In this document: positions 20,354-31,740 of the stretch, piece by piece
Position numbering within the stretch: the stretch's first letter is position 1
Layout of the letters: each line of letters begins with the position of its first letter
Source of the DNA: Myotis daubentonii
Lineage: Eukaryota > Chordata > Mammalia > Chiroptera > Vespertilionidae
Assembly: GCF_963259705.1 (NCBI RefSeq)
Contig: NC_081847.1
Location: 74,901,469-74,965,468 of the forward strand
DNA: 64,000 nucleotides
Direction: 5' to 3'
The notes under the pieces: model-generated
Told to the model about the DNA's origin: nothing
What the model saw: the letters and a program-made list of their open reading frames with translations, nothing else
The model's database searches: none
Position numbers and translations under genes: made by a program

Positions 20354-21324
20354 CCCTAGATCAAATAGTTTTTACCTACTCCGCTCTGAAAAGTTTACCT
20401 TTCATGAACTCCACAACAAAAGGACTGAGGCCGACAGTTCCAATGCAAGTTTCAAATCCCAAGACCCCAAAAGGAAAGATCTTTCCAACTTGACATCTGT
20501 AATAATTTCCTACATCAAAAATGCATCAGCACACACGCGCTACAAAATTAAAAAGGAGGTTGGGCTGGCCATGCCAACATTTGCAAGTGATTCCTTCTTT
20601 ATTACAAACCCTTGTTTAGAAAGAAAAACAACAGCAAGTCCTCCCTGACAAATGTTTGCCTCTCTGGCCAGAGGTGTGCCTCCACGAAGGGCCCCCTTCC
20701 TCTGCCTGCGAAAGCCAGACTCCCGGCCTTGGCAGCCCGAGGGGCCCGTCTTGCCCACTTGCAATGAACTGTAGGAAAGGACACCATGGCCTACTTTTTA
20801 GGAAACTGGCTGCCAAACCCAAAAGAGGGAGGGGAAAATGATGGGAGAGAAAGGAGCTTTCATTCTGGAAATTATGACTTGCTGACATTCTTCTTCTCTT
20901 TCCTATAATCTATCTAACTGTAGACACGACTTTAATTATAGATGGGCAGGTGGGGCCAAGCCAAGAACAGGCCATGGGCTGGAATTTGCGGCCATGGAAT
21001 TGCTGGGCTCAGAGGACCCAGCTTCTCCCTGTGTCTCAGCTGCTCTCATGACCCCTCTTCCAACACGCTCCCTGAAGACTTTTCAACTTTTCAAATGCGC
21101 AATGAACACCAGGATTCCAGGCCCTGACTAAGGCCTCCCTTGCCAAAAAAATAAAATAAAATCAAGGATCCTCGACTATGAGAAAATAGTGGGTCCTATC
21201 TCACTGGACCATTACCTGCACTAAAGCCACCTTGTTCTTATCTGAACCACAGTGAAGCCCAATTGTTATCTCTCACCCTGTACAATACCAAGGTTACAAA
21301 AGGGAGAGGCTGGGAAATCATTAT
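20354..21324. other. Unassigned sequence
   Basis: No gene or family recognised. 20640-20840 is GC-richer with overlapping short frames on both strands, taken as chance. Confidence 0.4.
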
Positions 21325-21500
21325 TGAGCGCCTCACCCACACCAGGCACCACATTCACCATCTTGTGTGTGATGTCATTGAATTCAGGTAATAATTGTGT
21401 GAGATGGGATTGTTCACTCCTCATTTTAAAGATGAGGAAACGAGAGTCAGAAAGACTTCTCCCAGGCTACACAACTGTAAAGATAAAGAACCAGGTTCTG
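21325..21500 (-). repeat. MIR/MIRb SINE (minus)
   Basis: TTATTGAGCGCCTCACC, ACCAGGCACCACATTC, TCATTTTAAAGATGAGGAAA and GGCTACACAACTGTAAAG in antisense MIRb order. Confidence 0.75.
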
Positions 21501-21980
21501 AGATTGGGACTAAGCTGTCTTCCCACCACCTCTTTCAATCCCATTCCTTCCCAAGGTAACCTTTCAGAATAACTCTTCTTAAAATGTACAGTGGTTCCTC
21601 TCGCCTACAGGATAAAGCTCAGAGTAGGGTTGCACATCAGGGAGGGCTGGGGTCCTGAACAGGGGTGATGGCAGGGGGCATGAAGGTAGCAGTCCCGTGT
21701 GTTCCATGTTAGATGGTCTGTGAGCTACCTGTTCACGTGTGGGAGCCTGAGGAGGGGAGTCCAGCCTGCCACCAAGTTATTATCATTAATCAAGAGTGTG
21801 ATAATGAGGGGAGGGAGGGAAAAAGAGATGGATAAATGAATTACGGGAATCCCTTCCAAACATTGAGGCTTGGTTTCCAATGTGTCCCTGTTGAATGGAA
21901 CCATCCATCATACCTTCTGGATTAGTTGGAAAAAGACTTTGAAGAATGAGGAGATTGGGAGATGGTACTCCTCTTCCTTT

Positions 21981-22020
<40 letters not shown>

Positions 22021-22134
22021 ATAGTAGCAAATCATGTGGGTTTTGATGGCATAGAGAGTCCTCACTACTCTCTATCTGGGTGCCCTTCCATTTTAGACTA
22101 TGAAAAAATATAGTTCTACAGGATATAGAACACA
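21501..22134. other. Unassigned sequence with (AC)n
   Basis: Nothing recognised besides the dinucleotide repeat at 21985-22015. Confidence 0.4.
21985..22015. repeat. (AC)n microsatellite
   Basis: About 15 uninterrupted AC units, likely polymorphic. Confidence 0.97.
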
Positions 22135-22565
22135 CATTCACTCGCTCATTAATTTCGTTATTCATTCATTATTCAAGAGCTTTTTTACAGAGCACCTACT
22201 AGGAGCCTTCACTACAGTAGGCACTGTGTTAGGAGTGATCAAAATGGTTATGTCCCTTCCCTCCCATAGCATATGTTCCAGTGAGGGAGCCAGACAATAA
22301 TTAATGCATAACTATGTAGAATAATGGCAAGTAGCGTTATGTGTTTTGGTGAAAAAAATGAAACAGCATGAAAAGAGACAGGTGACAGAGCCCTTCATTA
22401 AATAAAGTGATCAGGAAAGGCTTTTTCATTTTTTTTGGTGGGGGGATGGTAACATTAAGTACAGACCTGAATTAAGTGCAGAATCTGACCAAGAAAATTT
22501 CTGGAGAAAGTGGAGATAGTGACAAACCCTAAGATGAGAAAACACTTAGCCTGTTTGAAGATCAG
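22135..22565 (-). repeat. L2 LINE fragment (minus)
   Basis: ATTCATTCATTATTCAAGAG, ACAGAGCACCTACTAGG, TAGGCACTGTGTTAGG, CAGACAATAATTAATG and AATAAAGTGATCAGGAAAGG follow antisense L2. Decayed. Confidence 0.65.
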
Positions 22566-23176
22566 CAACAGAAGTTAATGATTGAGGGGAACAGTAGTAG
22601 GAAATGAGGTAGTAGGTGCAAGATGGGGAGGGGAGAGATTAAGAAGTACAACAGAAAGAAATTTGGATATGACTTTAAATGTGATAACAAAACCATTAAA
22701 GGAAATCAGAGACCTGATATTAACAAGTGTTGCCCCACCCTATTTGCAATGTCACTAAAACACAAACCAGGTACTGGTAGGTAAAGAGTGATTAGTGCTA
22801 AGCAGAAGACTATCACCTCCCACATTATAGACATTGTATTTCTATTAATATGATCTGATAACTAAATAACAATTTTTGCCGGGGGGGGGGGGGGGATCTC
22901 CCTTTTTTTGATTCAAACTGTGCCATCTTCTGAAATCAGAGCTGTTTTTATTTGTGTAACTGCTTAACCACATCACCCCTATTCTACACAGGGACAGGAG
23001 GATGTTTTTAGCTGAATGTTTATTCCTGGTACTTTCTGTAACTGGTAGATTCAGTTCACTATTCCTGCCTGTCAAGTTTCTTTCCATTTCTGACGTCATC
23101 CAGTGTGTTTGCCCTCCCTTCATTCCAGCTTTGTGTCATTCATGGGAGAAATAATTTAATGGAGGAATCAAGGTAT
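22566..23176. other. Unassigned sequence with G15 run
   Basis: Contains a homopolymer of 15 G at 22881-22895, G-quadruplex prone and error-prone in assembly. Nothing else recognised. Confidence 0.45.
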
Positions 23177-23244
23177 TGATTGGATTAAGGTCAAGGACTC
23201 AGTACTGAGACTCACCACTGGAGACCTCTCTCCCGGTTGACATT
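23177..23244 (+). repeat. 68-bp direct repeat, copy 1
   Basis: Identical to 23817-23884 but for one C/T difference (23234 versus 23874). The copies are exactly 640 bp apart and lie on either side of most of an old LTR-like repeat. Begins TGATTGGATTAAGGTC. Confidence 0.97.
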
Positions 23245-23478
23245 GTCCTATTTTATGTTGGATAGTTCAAAGAGGTGACTCTTAATTCTGTGTATGAACT
23301 TGACTTAGCTAAGGGATGCCCAGGTAGCTGGTAAAACATTATTTCTGGGTGTCTGTGAGAGTGTTTCTAGAAGAGATTAGCATTTGAATCAGTAGACTGA
23401 GTCAAGAACATCTTTCCCAAGTGGGTGAACAACATTCAATCTATTGGAGGCCTGAATAGAGCAAAAAAAGGAGGAGAA

Positions 23479-23635
23479 GCCCTGGCCAAGTGCCTCGGTT
23501 AGATAGAGTGTCATCCTGAAACACCAGGATTGCAGGTTCAATCCCTAGTGAGAGCACATACAAGAAGCAACCAATTAATACATAAATAATTGGAACAATA
23601 AATCAATGTCTCTCTCTCTCTCAAATAATTTTTTT
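23479..23635 (+). mobile_element. Ves SINE, internally shortened
   Basis: Head GCCCTGGCCAAGTGCCTCGG, B-box-like GGTTCAATCCCTAGTGAG, short TC-rich 3' part. TSD AAAAAGGAGGAGAA at 23465-23478 and 23636-23649. At 157 bp it lacks the second half of the typical body. Confidence 0.92.
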
Positions 23636-23816
23636 AAAAAGGAGGAGAAAGGCCTAATTTTCTCTCTCTGCTCGACTGAAACATCCATTTTCTCCTGCCC
23701 TTAGACATCTGCTCTCTTTGTTCTTGGACTTTTAGACTCAGACTGGAACTTACACTATCAGCCCCAGATTGTTAGGCCTTCAGACTCAGATTGAATCACA
23801 TTACCAGCTTTCTTAC

Positions 23817-23884
23817 TGATTGGATTAAGGTCAAGGACTCAGTACTGAGACTCACCACTGGAGACCTCTCTCCTGGTTGACATT
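23817..23884 (+). repeat. 68-bp direct repeat, copy 2
   Basis: Copy of 23177-23244 placed inside the LTR-like repeat, breaking its consensus flow between CCAGCTTTCTTA and TTCTAGTTCTTCAGC. This looks like a templated insertion. Confidence 0.95.
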
Positions 23885-23958
23885 CTAGTTCTTCAGCTTA
23901 TTGACAGAATATTCTGGGATTTCTCAGCCTCCATAACCACATGAGCCAATTCCTATTA

Positions 23959-24570
23959 TCTACACTAATAAAAGAGAAATATGTAAATTAACTGTCACTT
24001 TGTGACACCCACCAGCCAATCAGGACTGAGAATGCAAATTAGCGGGACAAAGATGGCAGGGACCACGGAGCCAGCCAGAGTGGGCGGGAGGCTTGGGTCA
24101 CCCCCGGCAATGGAGGGAGCCAAGCTTTCTACCCGCCTGGGCTGGCCGCCAAAGGAGGGGCTTGTGGGCGGCAGCCACGGAGCAGGTCAGAGCGCGCAGG
24201 AAGCTTGGGTCACTGGGGGCGACCCAAGCTTCCCGCCCACCCTGGCCGGAGCTGAAGGAGGGGCTTGCAAACGGCCCTCAGCCCATCACCCAGACTGGCC
24301 ATGCCTCCACAGCGGGGACCCTCAACCCATGGGGACGTGGTTGGCCTGCAAACTGCCCCAGCCCCTCGCCCAAGCTGGCACTGCCCCAGTGGAGACCCCC
24401 ACCCCAATGGGGGTATGGCCGACCTGCAAACCACCACAGGCACCTTTCCCAGGCCACCCTGCAATCTGAGGGTTCCAGATTGGAGAGAGTGCAAGCTGGG
24501 CTGAGGAACACCCCCCCCCCCACACACACACACACACACAGTGCACAAATTTTGTGCACTGGGCCTCTAG
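23959..24570 (+). mobile_element. Helitron (HeliBat type), plus strand, GC-rich
   Basis: Starts TCTACACTAATAAAAGAG and ends GTGCACTGGGCCTCTAG. The hairpin GTGCACAA..TTGTGCAC sits at 24541-24559. Host A at 23958, T at 24571. Interior CpG-rich, with the 13-bp inverted repeat GGAAGCTTGGGTC (24199-24211 and 24221-24233). A C-run/(AC)n block (24511-24540) precedes the hairpin. Non-autonomous; long open frames inside (155 and 231 codons) show no known protein. Confidence 0.92.
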
Positions 24571-24571
24571 T

Positions 24572-24612
<41 letters not shown>

Positions 24613-24663
24613 TATATACATATACATATACATGTACATCACATACATATATACATATACATA
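24571..24663. repeat. (ATATAC)n microsatellite between two Helitrons
   Basis: About 90 bp of TATACA/CATATA units with a few breaks. Host target region lying between two tail-to-tail Helitrons. Confidence 0.95.
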
Positions 24664-24967
24664 CTAGAGGCCCGGTGCACGAAATTCATGCAGGGAGGGA
24701 GAGTCCCTCAGCCCAGCTTGCATCCTCTTGCAACCCGGGACCACTGGCTCCTAACTGCTCACCTGCCTGCCTGCCTCATCACTCCTAATCACTCTGCTTG
24801 CCTGCCTGATCTCCCCTAACCACTCGCCTGCCTGCCTGATCACCCCTAACCACCTCTGCCTCGGCCCCTGCCACCGCAGCTTCATCCAGAAGGATGTCCG
24901 GAATGACATCCAGAAGGTCATTCGGCTTTCTGATCTAATTAGCATATTACGCTTTTATTATTATAGA
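24664..24967 (-). mobile_element. Helitron (HeliBat type), minus strand
   Basis: CTAGAGGCCCGGTGCACGAA at left and TTACGCTTTTATTATTATAGA at right. Host A at 24663 and T at 24968. Body is CCCTAACC/GCCTGCCTG repeats as in 19041-19400; same subfamily. Confidence 0.93.
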
Positions 24968-25013
24968 TATCCTATTGGTTCTGTTTCTTTGGAAAACCCT
25001 GACTAATGCAAAA

Positions 25014-26290
25014 GAATTCCAAACTAATTATAAAATCTGATTATGTCATACATACAGTAAAAACTCAATAAATATTAACTATGATTATTATTGTTGGTAT
25101 TATTATCTGTCTTCTAATCTATATTAATCCATCTTGTCCAAAGAGGTTTATGGGATGATTGGTCATGTGTCCAATTGATATCCCAGATTCCAGCAACACT
25201 CACCTCCTCAGTCTATCAGTGTGCCACAGTATAAAAAGAAGGATTGAAACTGACCTGACGTAACTCCTGGATGAACACAAGCTGACCATTCCTTCCTCTT
25301 CCATGTGGTCACAAACCAACTCCTTTAATAATTTAATCCAGAATCTTTTGGGGTCAATAATGACTCACCACCTAGAGGTTCATGGAATCCACGCTCCTCT
25401 GTTGACAGTTGGGGGGACATTTATCCCCCTCCAGAACACCACCACTCTTATCTTTTTCCATGAATTCTCTCAAAGTTCATGAGCCATGTTCAAGGATCTC
25501 ATCCCTAAGATCTCTCTTAACCAAGGGGACCAAGAGAGGTGAGATCATGAAAACAAGTAGGATCCTCTCTTCCAGTTCCTGCTCCTGTGTTGAGATTTTG
25601 ACACCTTCCCCTCATCGGTGTCCCTGCCACATTTTTTAGGCTTTAGTCTCTCTCCAAAGGGGACATTTAGTACCATAAAATCAGCTTATCCATTCATAGA
25701 TCTACTGCCTCTTCTAAAGATGACTTTTAGAACTTTTTGATGATCTTTTAAAGATCCTATTTACACGATGACTGTTATTTTTTTTTCTCGACGTAGTCTA
25801 TCACTCGGCTCCTGGTGAACTTCATCCTCTGAGAGTCCCTGCCACCTTTTCGATTTTGTTCTCAATCTGAGTTCTTCTTTCCATCTCTCTGGGTGCCTCC
25901 TTTGCACTGGAGTTCATCAGAGAGCTGCCTGGCTAACCACACTGGTTTCTCTGATTACAATTCCGTGATCTCCATCGCTGGAAAAACTTGCACAGGCAGG
26001 GCTGCACTTGGGGGAGATTTTCCAGCCCTTGGCACCCTGCTTTTTGAAGCCTCACCCCACAGATTCAAAATGACTTTTTTCTCTCAATTGTTTGAGATCC
26101 AGCGTCCTGTCATCTGACTGTGCCCAGACTTTAACTCCTCACTCTATCACCTCTCCCAGGTTCCCATCACTTCCACTCAGCCAAGCCAGGCCTTTTTGTT
26201 ATTGAGAATCTGGTGGAGCAAATCAGTGACCCAGATCACCTCCTCCACCCACTGGAAGATTAAAGTTTCAGATGGAAAGACATGAAATCG
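25014..26290. other. Unassigned stretch
   Basis: About 1.3 kb with mixed composition; no repeat signature I can name. The short frame at 25409-25639 (76 codons) has no domain. It could be a decayed ERV/LTR or unique sequence. Confidence 0.35.
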
Positions 26291-27091
26291 TCAAACACTC
26301 TGCTTTTAATTCAAAGAGACTTTCACCATGTATCAGGACAGCCAAAGTCCCCGTCACCACAGTTGTTTGTCTTACTGGGACAGTTCTGATCTGTACCTGA
26401 AATGCATTTCCATTCACTGCATTTGCATCTCTTGGATGGCCCTTAGTGTACAGCATGTAGATTCTGCAAATCCATTAAGTCATCCCTCAATGCAAAACAT
26501 GGGCAGATCCAGGTCGGGTCTACACTGGCAAAGCCAACTTTGCAGCAGCAAAAGGAGACAAGGTCATTTAACTGGAAAAGATACAGTGTTTGTCTTCATT
26601 TTCTTCTCAGTTTTCTCAATATGCTTGGCTCATGGTGAGTTCACGTTGCTTCCAAAGAATATGATCCCAAGCTTATTCAGTTTAATCATCTTTAAAATAA
26701 GAATGATAAGGTTTGAATATTCACAGGAATATTCTCTTGTTCAAAGGAGACAAAGTAGTGATAGAATTTTGTGGGAGAACCACAAAGTGCTCAATAAATG
26801 TGATAAATTTTATAGGAAACTTTCTCCACATACTAGTATTGACTTTCCCAAAAACCTTCTGTGGTCAGAGAACTCAAGATAGAACTTAATGCCTATATGG
26901 GAAAAAAGAAGGGTTAAGGAAAGTAAGAATATTATCAAACCCATTGAAAGTCTTATATATTTTCTATATTCCCAAAAATGAAACACTCAAAGCAATACAC
27001 TAAATAGGCAATCAATTATGTTTTATGTTTTAAACTATTTACAATTAATGTGTATTTATCTCGGATGCTAAAATGGCTTTCAAGATGATAA
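26291..27091. other. Unassigned sequence
   Basis: No family. An open frame of 184 codons (26328-26882) has no domain, no Kozak strength and no splice evidence, so it is not called. Confidence 0.4.
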
Positions 27092-27275
27092 TAGCCAGCA
27101 CTTACCAAACACTTTCCATATGCCAGGCCCTGAGCTAAGACCCTCACAAACATATCTCATCTAATACTTACAGCAGCTTTATGAGCTGGCTGTCATAATC
27201 TTCTCCACTGAAAGATGAAACCATACTGAGATTAAGAAAGTTGAGGCAATCTTGCAGCTGATAAAGGTGAAACTA
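27092..27275 (-). repeat. MIR/MIRb SINE (minus)
   Basis: CAGCACTTACCAAACAC, TGCCAGGCCCTGAGCTAAG, TATCTCATCTAATACTTAC, AGCAGCTTTATGAG and TTGCAGCTGATAAAGGTG in antisense MIRb order. Confidence 0.75.
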
Positions 27276-27368
27276 GAAATACGTGGCTAAGATGCAAGGA
27301 GTTTTTCTTGCTGGAAACAGAGTTGTCACTTCTGTACTTGCTTCATTCCTAACCCAACCCCAATTCTT

Positions 27369-27928
27369 TTTTTTTCTTTTTTTTACTTTTTTTTTTTTAT
27401 TGCTTAAAGTATTACCAAGGGTATTACATATGTATCCATTTTATCCCCCCGCCCTAGACAGTCCCCTAGCCTCCCCTATCACCCAGTGTCTTATGTCCAT
27501 TGGTTATGCTTATATGCATGCATACAAGTCCTTTAGTTGATCTCTTACCCCCCTACCTCCTGCCCCCCAACCCTCCCCGGCCTTCCCGCTGCAGTTTGAC
27601 AATCTGTTTGAGGCAGCTCTGCCTCTGTATCTATTATTGTTCAAAAGTTTATAATGGTCTCTATTGTCCATGAATGAGTGAGATCATGTGGTATTTTTCC
27701 TTTATTGACTGGCTTATTTCACTTAGCATAATGCTCTCCAGTTCCATCCATGACGTTGCAAATGGTAAGAGTTCCTTCCTTTTTACAGCAGCATAGTATT
27801 CCATCGTGTAGATGTACCACAGTTTTCTAATCCATTCATCTACTGATGGGCACTTAGGCTGTTTCCAGATCTTAGCTATGGTGAATTGTGCTGCTATGAA
27901 CATAGGGGTGCATATATCCTTTCTGATT
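27369..27928 (-). mobile_element. Young L1, 5' truncated (minus)
   Basis: Perfect 15-bp TSD CCAACCCCAATTCTT at 27354-27368 and 27929-27943. Starts with poly-T, then TTGCTTAAAGTATTACCAAGG, 3' UTR and C-terminal ORF2. The minus frame 27661-27903 is the ORF2 tail ([29 protein letters not shown] words). Only the last ~560 bp of L1 is present. Confidence 0.97.
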
Positions 27929-27943
27929 CCAACCCCAATTCTT

Positions 27944-28674
27944 GTCTCTCCATAAATGCATCTTCATTTGATACTTAACATCCAAAATGCAAGCCCGTTT
28001 GTGGCCATAGGATGCTGAATGTCAGTCAAGGGCACTTTGTATGGCCAAGTTGCATCAGTGCTTCTTGGTCCTTGTCCCCATTTCTTTGTCCAAGACAAGC
28101 AAGAGCTGGGATTTGCCCTATGTTGTTTCAGGAGCTGCTACTGGGAAAAACTTGGGGTAGAATGACTTAGGGAGTTTAGAGCTGAGAGATTCCATTTAAA
28201 AAAGAAGAGATCTGCTACTTAAAATTGAAAATTCCTAGGAAAGTGTTTATATAAACAAAGTAAAGAGCTACATCTTTATCTAAAGTCAGATGCAGGATGA
28301 GGTTGAGAGGTGAACAAGGACTGAACAGTGCAGAGCAGTAGAACCGAGTTTGAATTTCAATCTAAGTGTAATGAAAACTATGGAAGGTTTTTAACAAGGT
28401 ATGAGCAATTAAATGTGGTTAAAGAAGATCATTTCTGCTATATCTAAAATGGGTTACAAGTGGATAAGAGAGGAAGTGGAGAATCTAGGCTTGGGGCTGC
28501 TATAGACATCTGGTTCTGACTGTTACCAATCAACACTTGAAGGTCATGTGGAAGAAGAAATGGGCTTATTCCACTGACACCCACAGGCAGAGTCAGAAGT
28601 TATAGGAAGTTGACACAAAATGAATGGACGTCCTCCACTGGCAATAAGCACCCTACCATTGGAGGTTGTACCAG
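27944..28674. other. Unassigned sequence
   Basis: No gene or family recognised. Confidence 0.4.
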
Positions 28675-28975
28675 TTAGCTATCACAGTGTAATAAACCAT
28701 CTCTAAACTGAGTGGCTTAAAACAACCATCATTTATTTTTTCTCAGAAGTCTGTGGGTTGACTGAGTGGTTCTGCTCTCTGGGCTCAACTGAGTTGATCT
28801 TAATTGGGCTCATTCCATGTGTCTATCCTCAGCCTGTATGTTTGCTGAAGAATGGCTAGTCTATGATGGCCTTGTCTGGGGCAACACATCTCAGTTCCCT
28901 GTGGTCTCATATCCTCAGGCAGGCTAGTGTGGGCTTTCCCTCCTCCCAGATCATTCATTTTCATTGCTTTCAGCA
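28675..28975 (-). repeat. Old LTR-like repeat (as 16085-16445)
   Basis: TATCACAGTGTAATAAACCA, CTGAGTGGCTTAAAACAACC, ATCATTTATTTTTTCTCAG and TCTGTGGGTTGACTGAGTGG match the same family as the LTR splitting the MER5A at 16085. Confidence 0.55.
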
Positions 28976-28979
28976 TTCA

Positions 28980-29560
28980 TTTTATAAATAAATAACAGTT
29001 TTTCCATTCACTAGTATAAACGACTACAATGAACATTCTGGTTCATATCCTCTTATTCCCACTGAGAAGAGTTTTGCTATGTGACACCCAGAATCATACA
29101 GGGCAGTGATTTTCAAAATTTTTTATCTCATGACACACATACAGCAATTACTAAAATTCTGTGGCACACCAAAAAAATATATTACTTTTTGCAGATCTGA
29201 CAAAAAGAAAGTATAGTTTTGATTCATTCACACCAGACGGCTATTGTTGTGTTAGTTGTCATTTTTTTTTTTTTAACTTGAGAATCTAAGGGAAAAGATG
29301 TCAGTGCCTCTGACTGAATAGTCAGATATTGCATATTTTAAAAATTCTTGCAGCACACCAGGTGAATATAGCTGATATAGGATATACCCACACTGAATTT
29401 TACTAAAGTTGCCAAATTGTTTCTCAAGTAGTTATGTGGATATATGTACAAGACTAGTAGATTCTTCCAATCTGTTAAAAATGAAATGGTAGTTCACTAT
29501 TTTCTTAATTTGCACTTATCTGATTACCATTGGGGTTGAATGTCTTTCATGTTGTTTTAT
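28980..29560 (-). repeat. L1M 3' region (minus) interrupted by a hAT-like repeat
   Basis: CGACTACAATGAACATTCTGG, then after 29372 GTTGCCAAATTGTTTCTCAA and AATGGTAGTTCACTATTTTC: antisense L1M. The middle (29104-29372) is another repeat. Confidence 0.65.
29104..29372. repeat. hAT-like repeat fragment nested in L1M
   Basis: Starts CAGTGATTTTCAAAATTTTT, with TCATGACACACATACAGC, AATTCTGTGGCACACC and GCAGCACACCAGGTG. The 'gcacacc' words and CAGTG...TTTTCAAA start resemble Charlie-type hAT MITEs. The right end is not preserved. Confidence 0.5.
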
Positions 29561-29582
29561 TTTATTTGCATTTTTCACTCTT

Positions 29583-29650
29583 ATTTTTTAATTACAGTTG
29601 GCATTCAATATAATTTCATATTGGTTTCAGGGCTTATTCTTAAGGTGATC
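29583..29650 (-). repeat. L1 3' UTR remnant (minus)
   Basis: TTTTTTAATTACAGTTGGCA and ATATTGGTTTCAGG are the antisense 3' UTR words also seen at 3580. Confidence 0.55.
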
Positions 29651-31084
29651 ACAGCAAAACAGTACAGAGGAAATAAAAACTCACGTGTGCTCTTTCACAC
29701 TTCCGCTTACATCACATTTGCTGACATATCATTGTCCAAAGCAAGTCCCATGGCTGAGCCGAGACAGAGTGGGAGGGATCTGTAAAGTTAGGGTGAAAAG
29801 GGCATCAACAGGGAGGCCATTAATTAGGGCCACCAATACAATCAACCTCCTACAGATGGGTGGAAGGAGAAGCTGAATGAATAACTATGAGACAGGAATT
29901 TGTAGTGTCGGTGGGAGTGGATGATCTTTACAAGGCCTCTTCACACTCTACAATTCTAGCTGGAAGAGCAAACAGGGCACCAAATGAGAGCAGCTGCATG
30001 GAGAAGAGACATGTCACAGCCTGTGTTCCATGGAAATGCAGGAATATTGTTCCATGTGTTTCCAGCACCAAGAGGTTGAAGGAACGTCCACTCAGAGGAT
30101 TGGGCCCCGTTGCTTCCTGAGGAAGGAAGAGCCCAGGCTCCGACTGCTCACTTTTTCCCCCTAGGAGCAACTGTCTCCACTTCTCTGACAACATCCGTCT
30201 GTGAGAACAAGCAAGGGGCTCAGGGGCGAACCCATTGTATTGTGTTCAGTGACACTGGAGCTGCTGGATCCTCTTACAGCTTGGAAATTAACTGAGAAAG
30301 AAAGCTGCCTATGGTAACCACTGTGCTGCAGGTCTGAAATTCATTTCTAAATAGAGACATTAACTTCATAAAGACAGGGCAATGATCTGGGCCTTAGTGG
30401 AGCTGACTTACTGAAACCAAGAGATGTAAACCCACACCCACATATGCACATAAGATACTTAGAATTCAGATTGTAAACGACCAGGAATATGGAAAATATA
30501 AAATAAAACCATCTGTAATTGTAACTGCAGAGAAAGTTTGCATCTTGCTAACAAATGTAGGCTATAAAAATTCCAAGATGTTGTGGTCTGGATGAGGGCA
30601 AGACTACATAGGAACACAGACACCCACACAATCACACACTCATAAAACATGCACAGGCAGTTAGTACAAATTCATATACAGCAACACCATACCAATATAT
30701 TCACACACAAATATACACACTGGTGCTTAAAGCTTCCTTGCACAAAGACACATTTATCCCTATATTTTCTCAAATACACTCATAAATAATTAGACCCACC
30801 TAACCAGACATCACCATGGTAAAAATATATGAATACAAAAAAACTGTATTTGTAAGCATGAATACAAAGGCCCTTATATATATATGCAAGCACATGCAGA
30901 GGTACAGTCACATGGATGAATACACAGGAAAGGTCAAATATATCCCCTTCACTAACATACCATCAGGTGAAGACAAACATAAGAGACATGACAAACACAG
31001 GAGACATGGCACACACAAGTGCTGCAGGTGCTCACATGCATGCAAACACACATATGCACATACACACACATGCCCGCTCACCTA
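29651..31084. other. Unassigned sequence; AC-rich near 30600-31080
   Basis: No family. 30600-31080 has scattered CACACA/ACACAT words from a degenerate (AC)n, and small open frames are a consequence of that. Confidence 0.4.
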
Positions 31085-31545
31085 GGTGCTCTACATGCCC
31101 ATGAATGATCCCTGATCCCTACTTGCCTTCCCAACATAACTGAGTACCATTCTCCCTTCTTCTCTGTCAGCTCTCCTTCCATTCCTAGGTTCTCTCCTCT
31201 CTAATGCCTTTGCACACTCTGTTCCCCTAGCTCATCACACACTGACCCTTTCTCATCCTTCAGGCTTCAGGTTCAATATCACCTCCTCAGTGGGATCTTC
31301 CCTACCACTGAATCATGTAGTTATTTAGTCACTCCATCATACACCTTGTTGAGGTCCTGATAGCACTTTTGGAGTTAGCAATTTTGGAATTACATATACT
31401 TTGTGTGGTAATTTATGGTCTGTTTCGCCCATTAGACTACATGAACCATGTCTGTTTCACTCATCATTTACATCCCGATTCTAACACAGTGCCTGGCAAA
31501 CAGTTGGCACTCAATAAATTTGGTGTTGAATACACACTTGCTTAG
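31085..31545 (+). repeat. L2 LINE 3' end (plus)
   Basis: GCCTTTGCACACTCTGTTCC, CTTCAGGCTTCAGGTTCAATATCACCTC (read as separate L2 words), TGGGATCTTCCCTACC, ACAGTGCCTGGCAAAC and CACTCAATAAATTTGG. Confidence 0.8.
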
Positions 31546-31740
31546 AAGGAAGCCAAGAAATGTGTTCTTAAGCCAGCTACCATGGGGAAATTCTGGGAAA
31601 CAGTGTAAATTGTTTCACCCTAGGAGTAAATGATCTGGGACATTTATATGCCAATGTCTGACAGTCCTTGATTGGGAGCTCCTCCCGGAACATCTGGTCT
31701 GCTGTGCAAAAAAACAGAACAACTTTTCAGGGTTCTAGGG
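31546..31740. other. Unassigned sequence
   Basis: Host sequence up to the hAT insertion, including TSD copy TTCTAGGG at 31733-31740. Confidence 0.4.

Larger units (their letters stand above)
23245..25013 (+). repeat. Old LTR-like repeat, heavily interrupted
   Basis: Starts around TGTCCTATTTTATGTTGG and runs through TTTCTGGGTGTCTGTGAGAG, GATTAGCATTTGAATCAG, TCTCTCTGCTCGACTGAAAC, TCAGCCTCCATAACCACATG and AGCCAATTCCTATTAT, then TATCCTATTGGTTCTGTTTC and GAAAACCCTGACTAATGCA after two Helitrons. Recognised as a mammal-wide repeat, family not named. Interrupted by a Ves (23479), by copy 2 of the 68-bp repeat (23817) and by Helitrons at 23959 and 24664. Confidence 0.6.

Noticed and set aside
24002..24788. 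Open frames of 155 and 231 codons
   Set aside because: They lie inside a GC-rich Helitron, and the second crosses a C/AC run and microsatellite; no protein similarity.
26328..26882. 184-codon frame
   Set aside because: No domain, no splice or promoter evidence.
10190..31080. Repeated blocks considered as CRISPR or satellite
   Set aside because: Only degenerate dinucleotide or hexanucleotide arrays; no regular repeat-spacer pattern, and the genome is mammalian.
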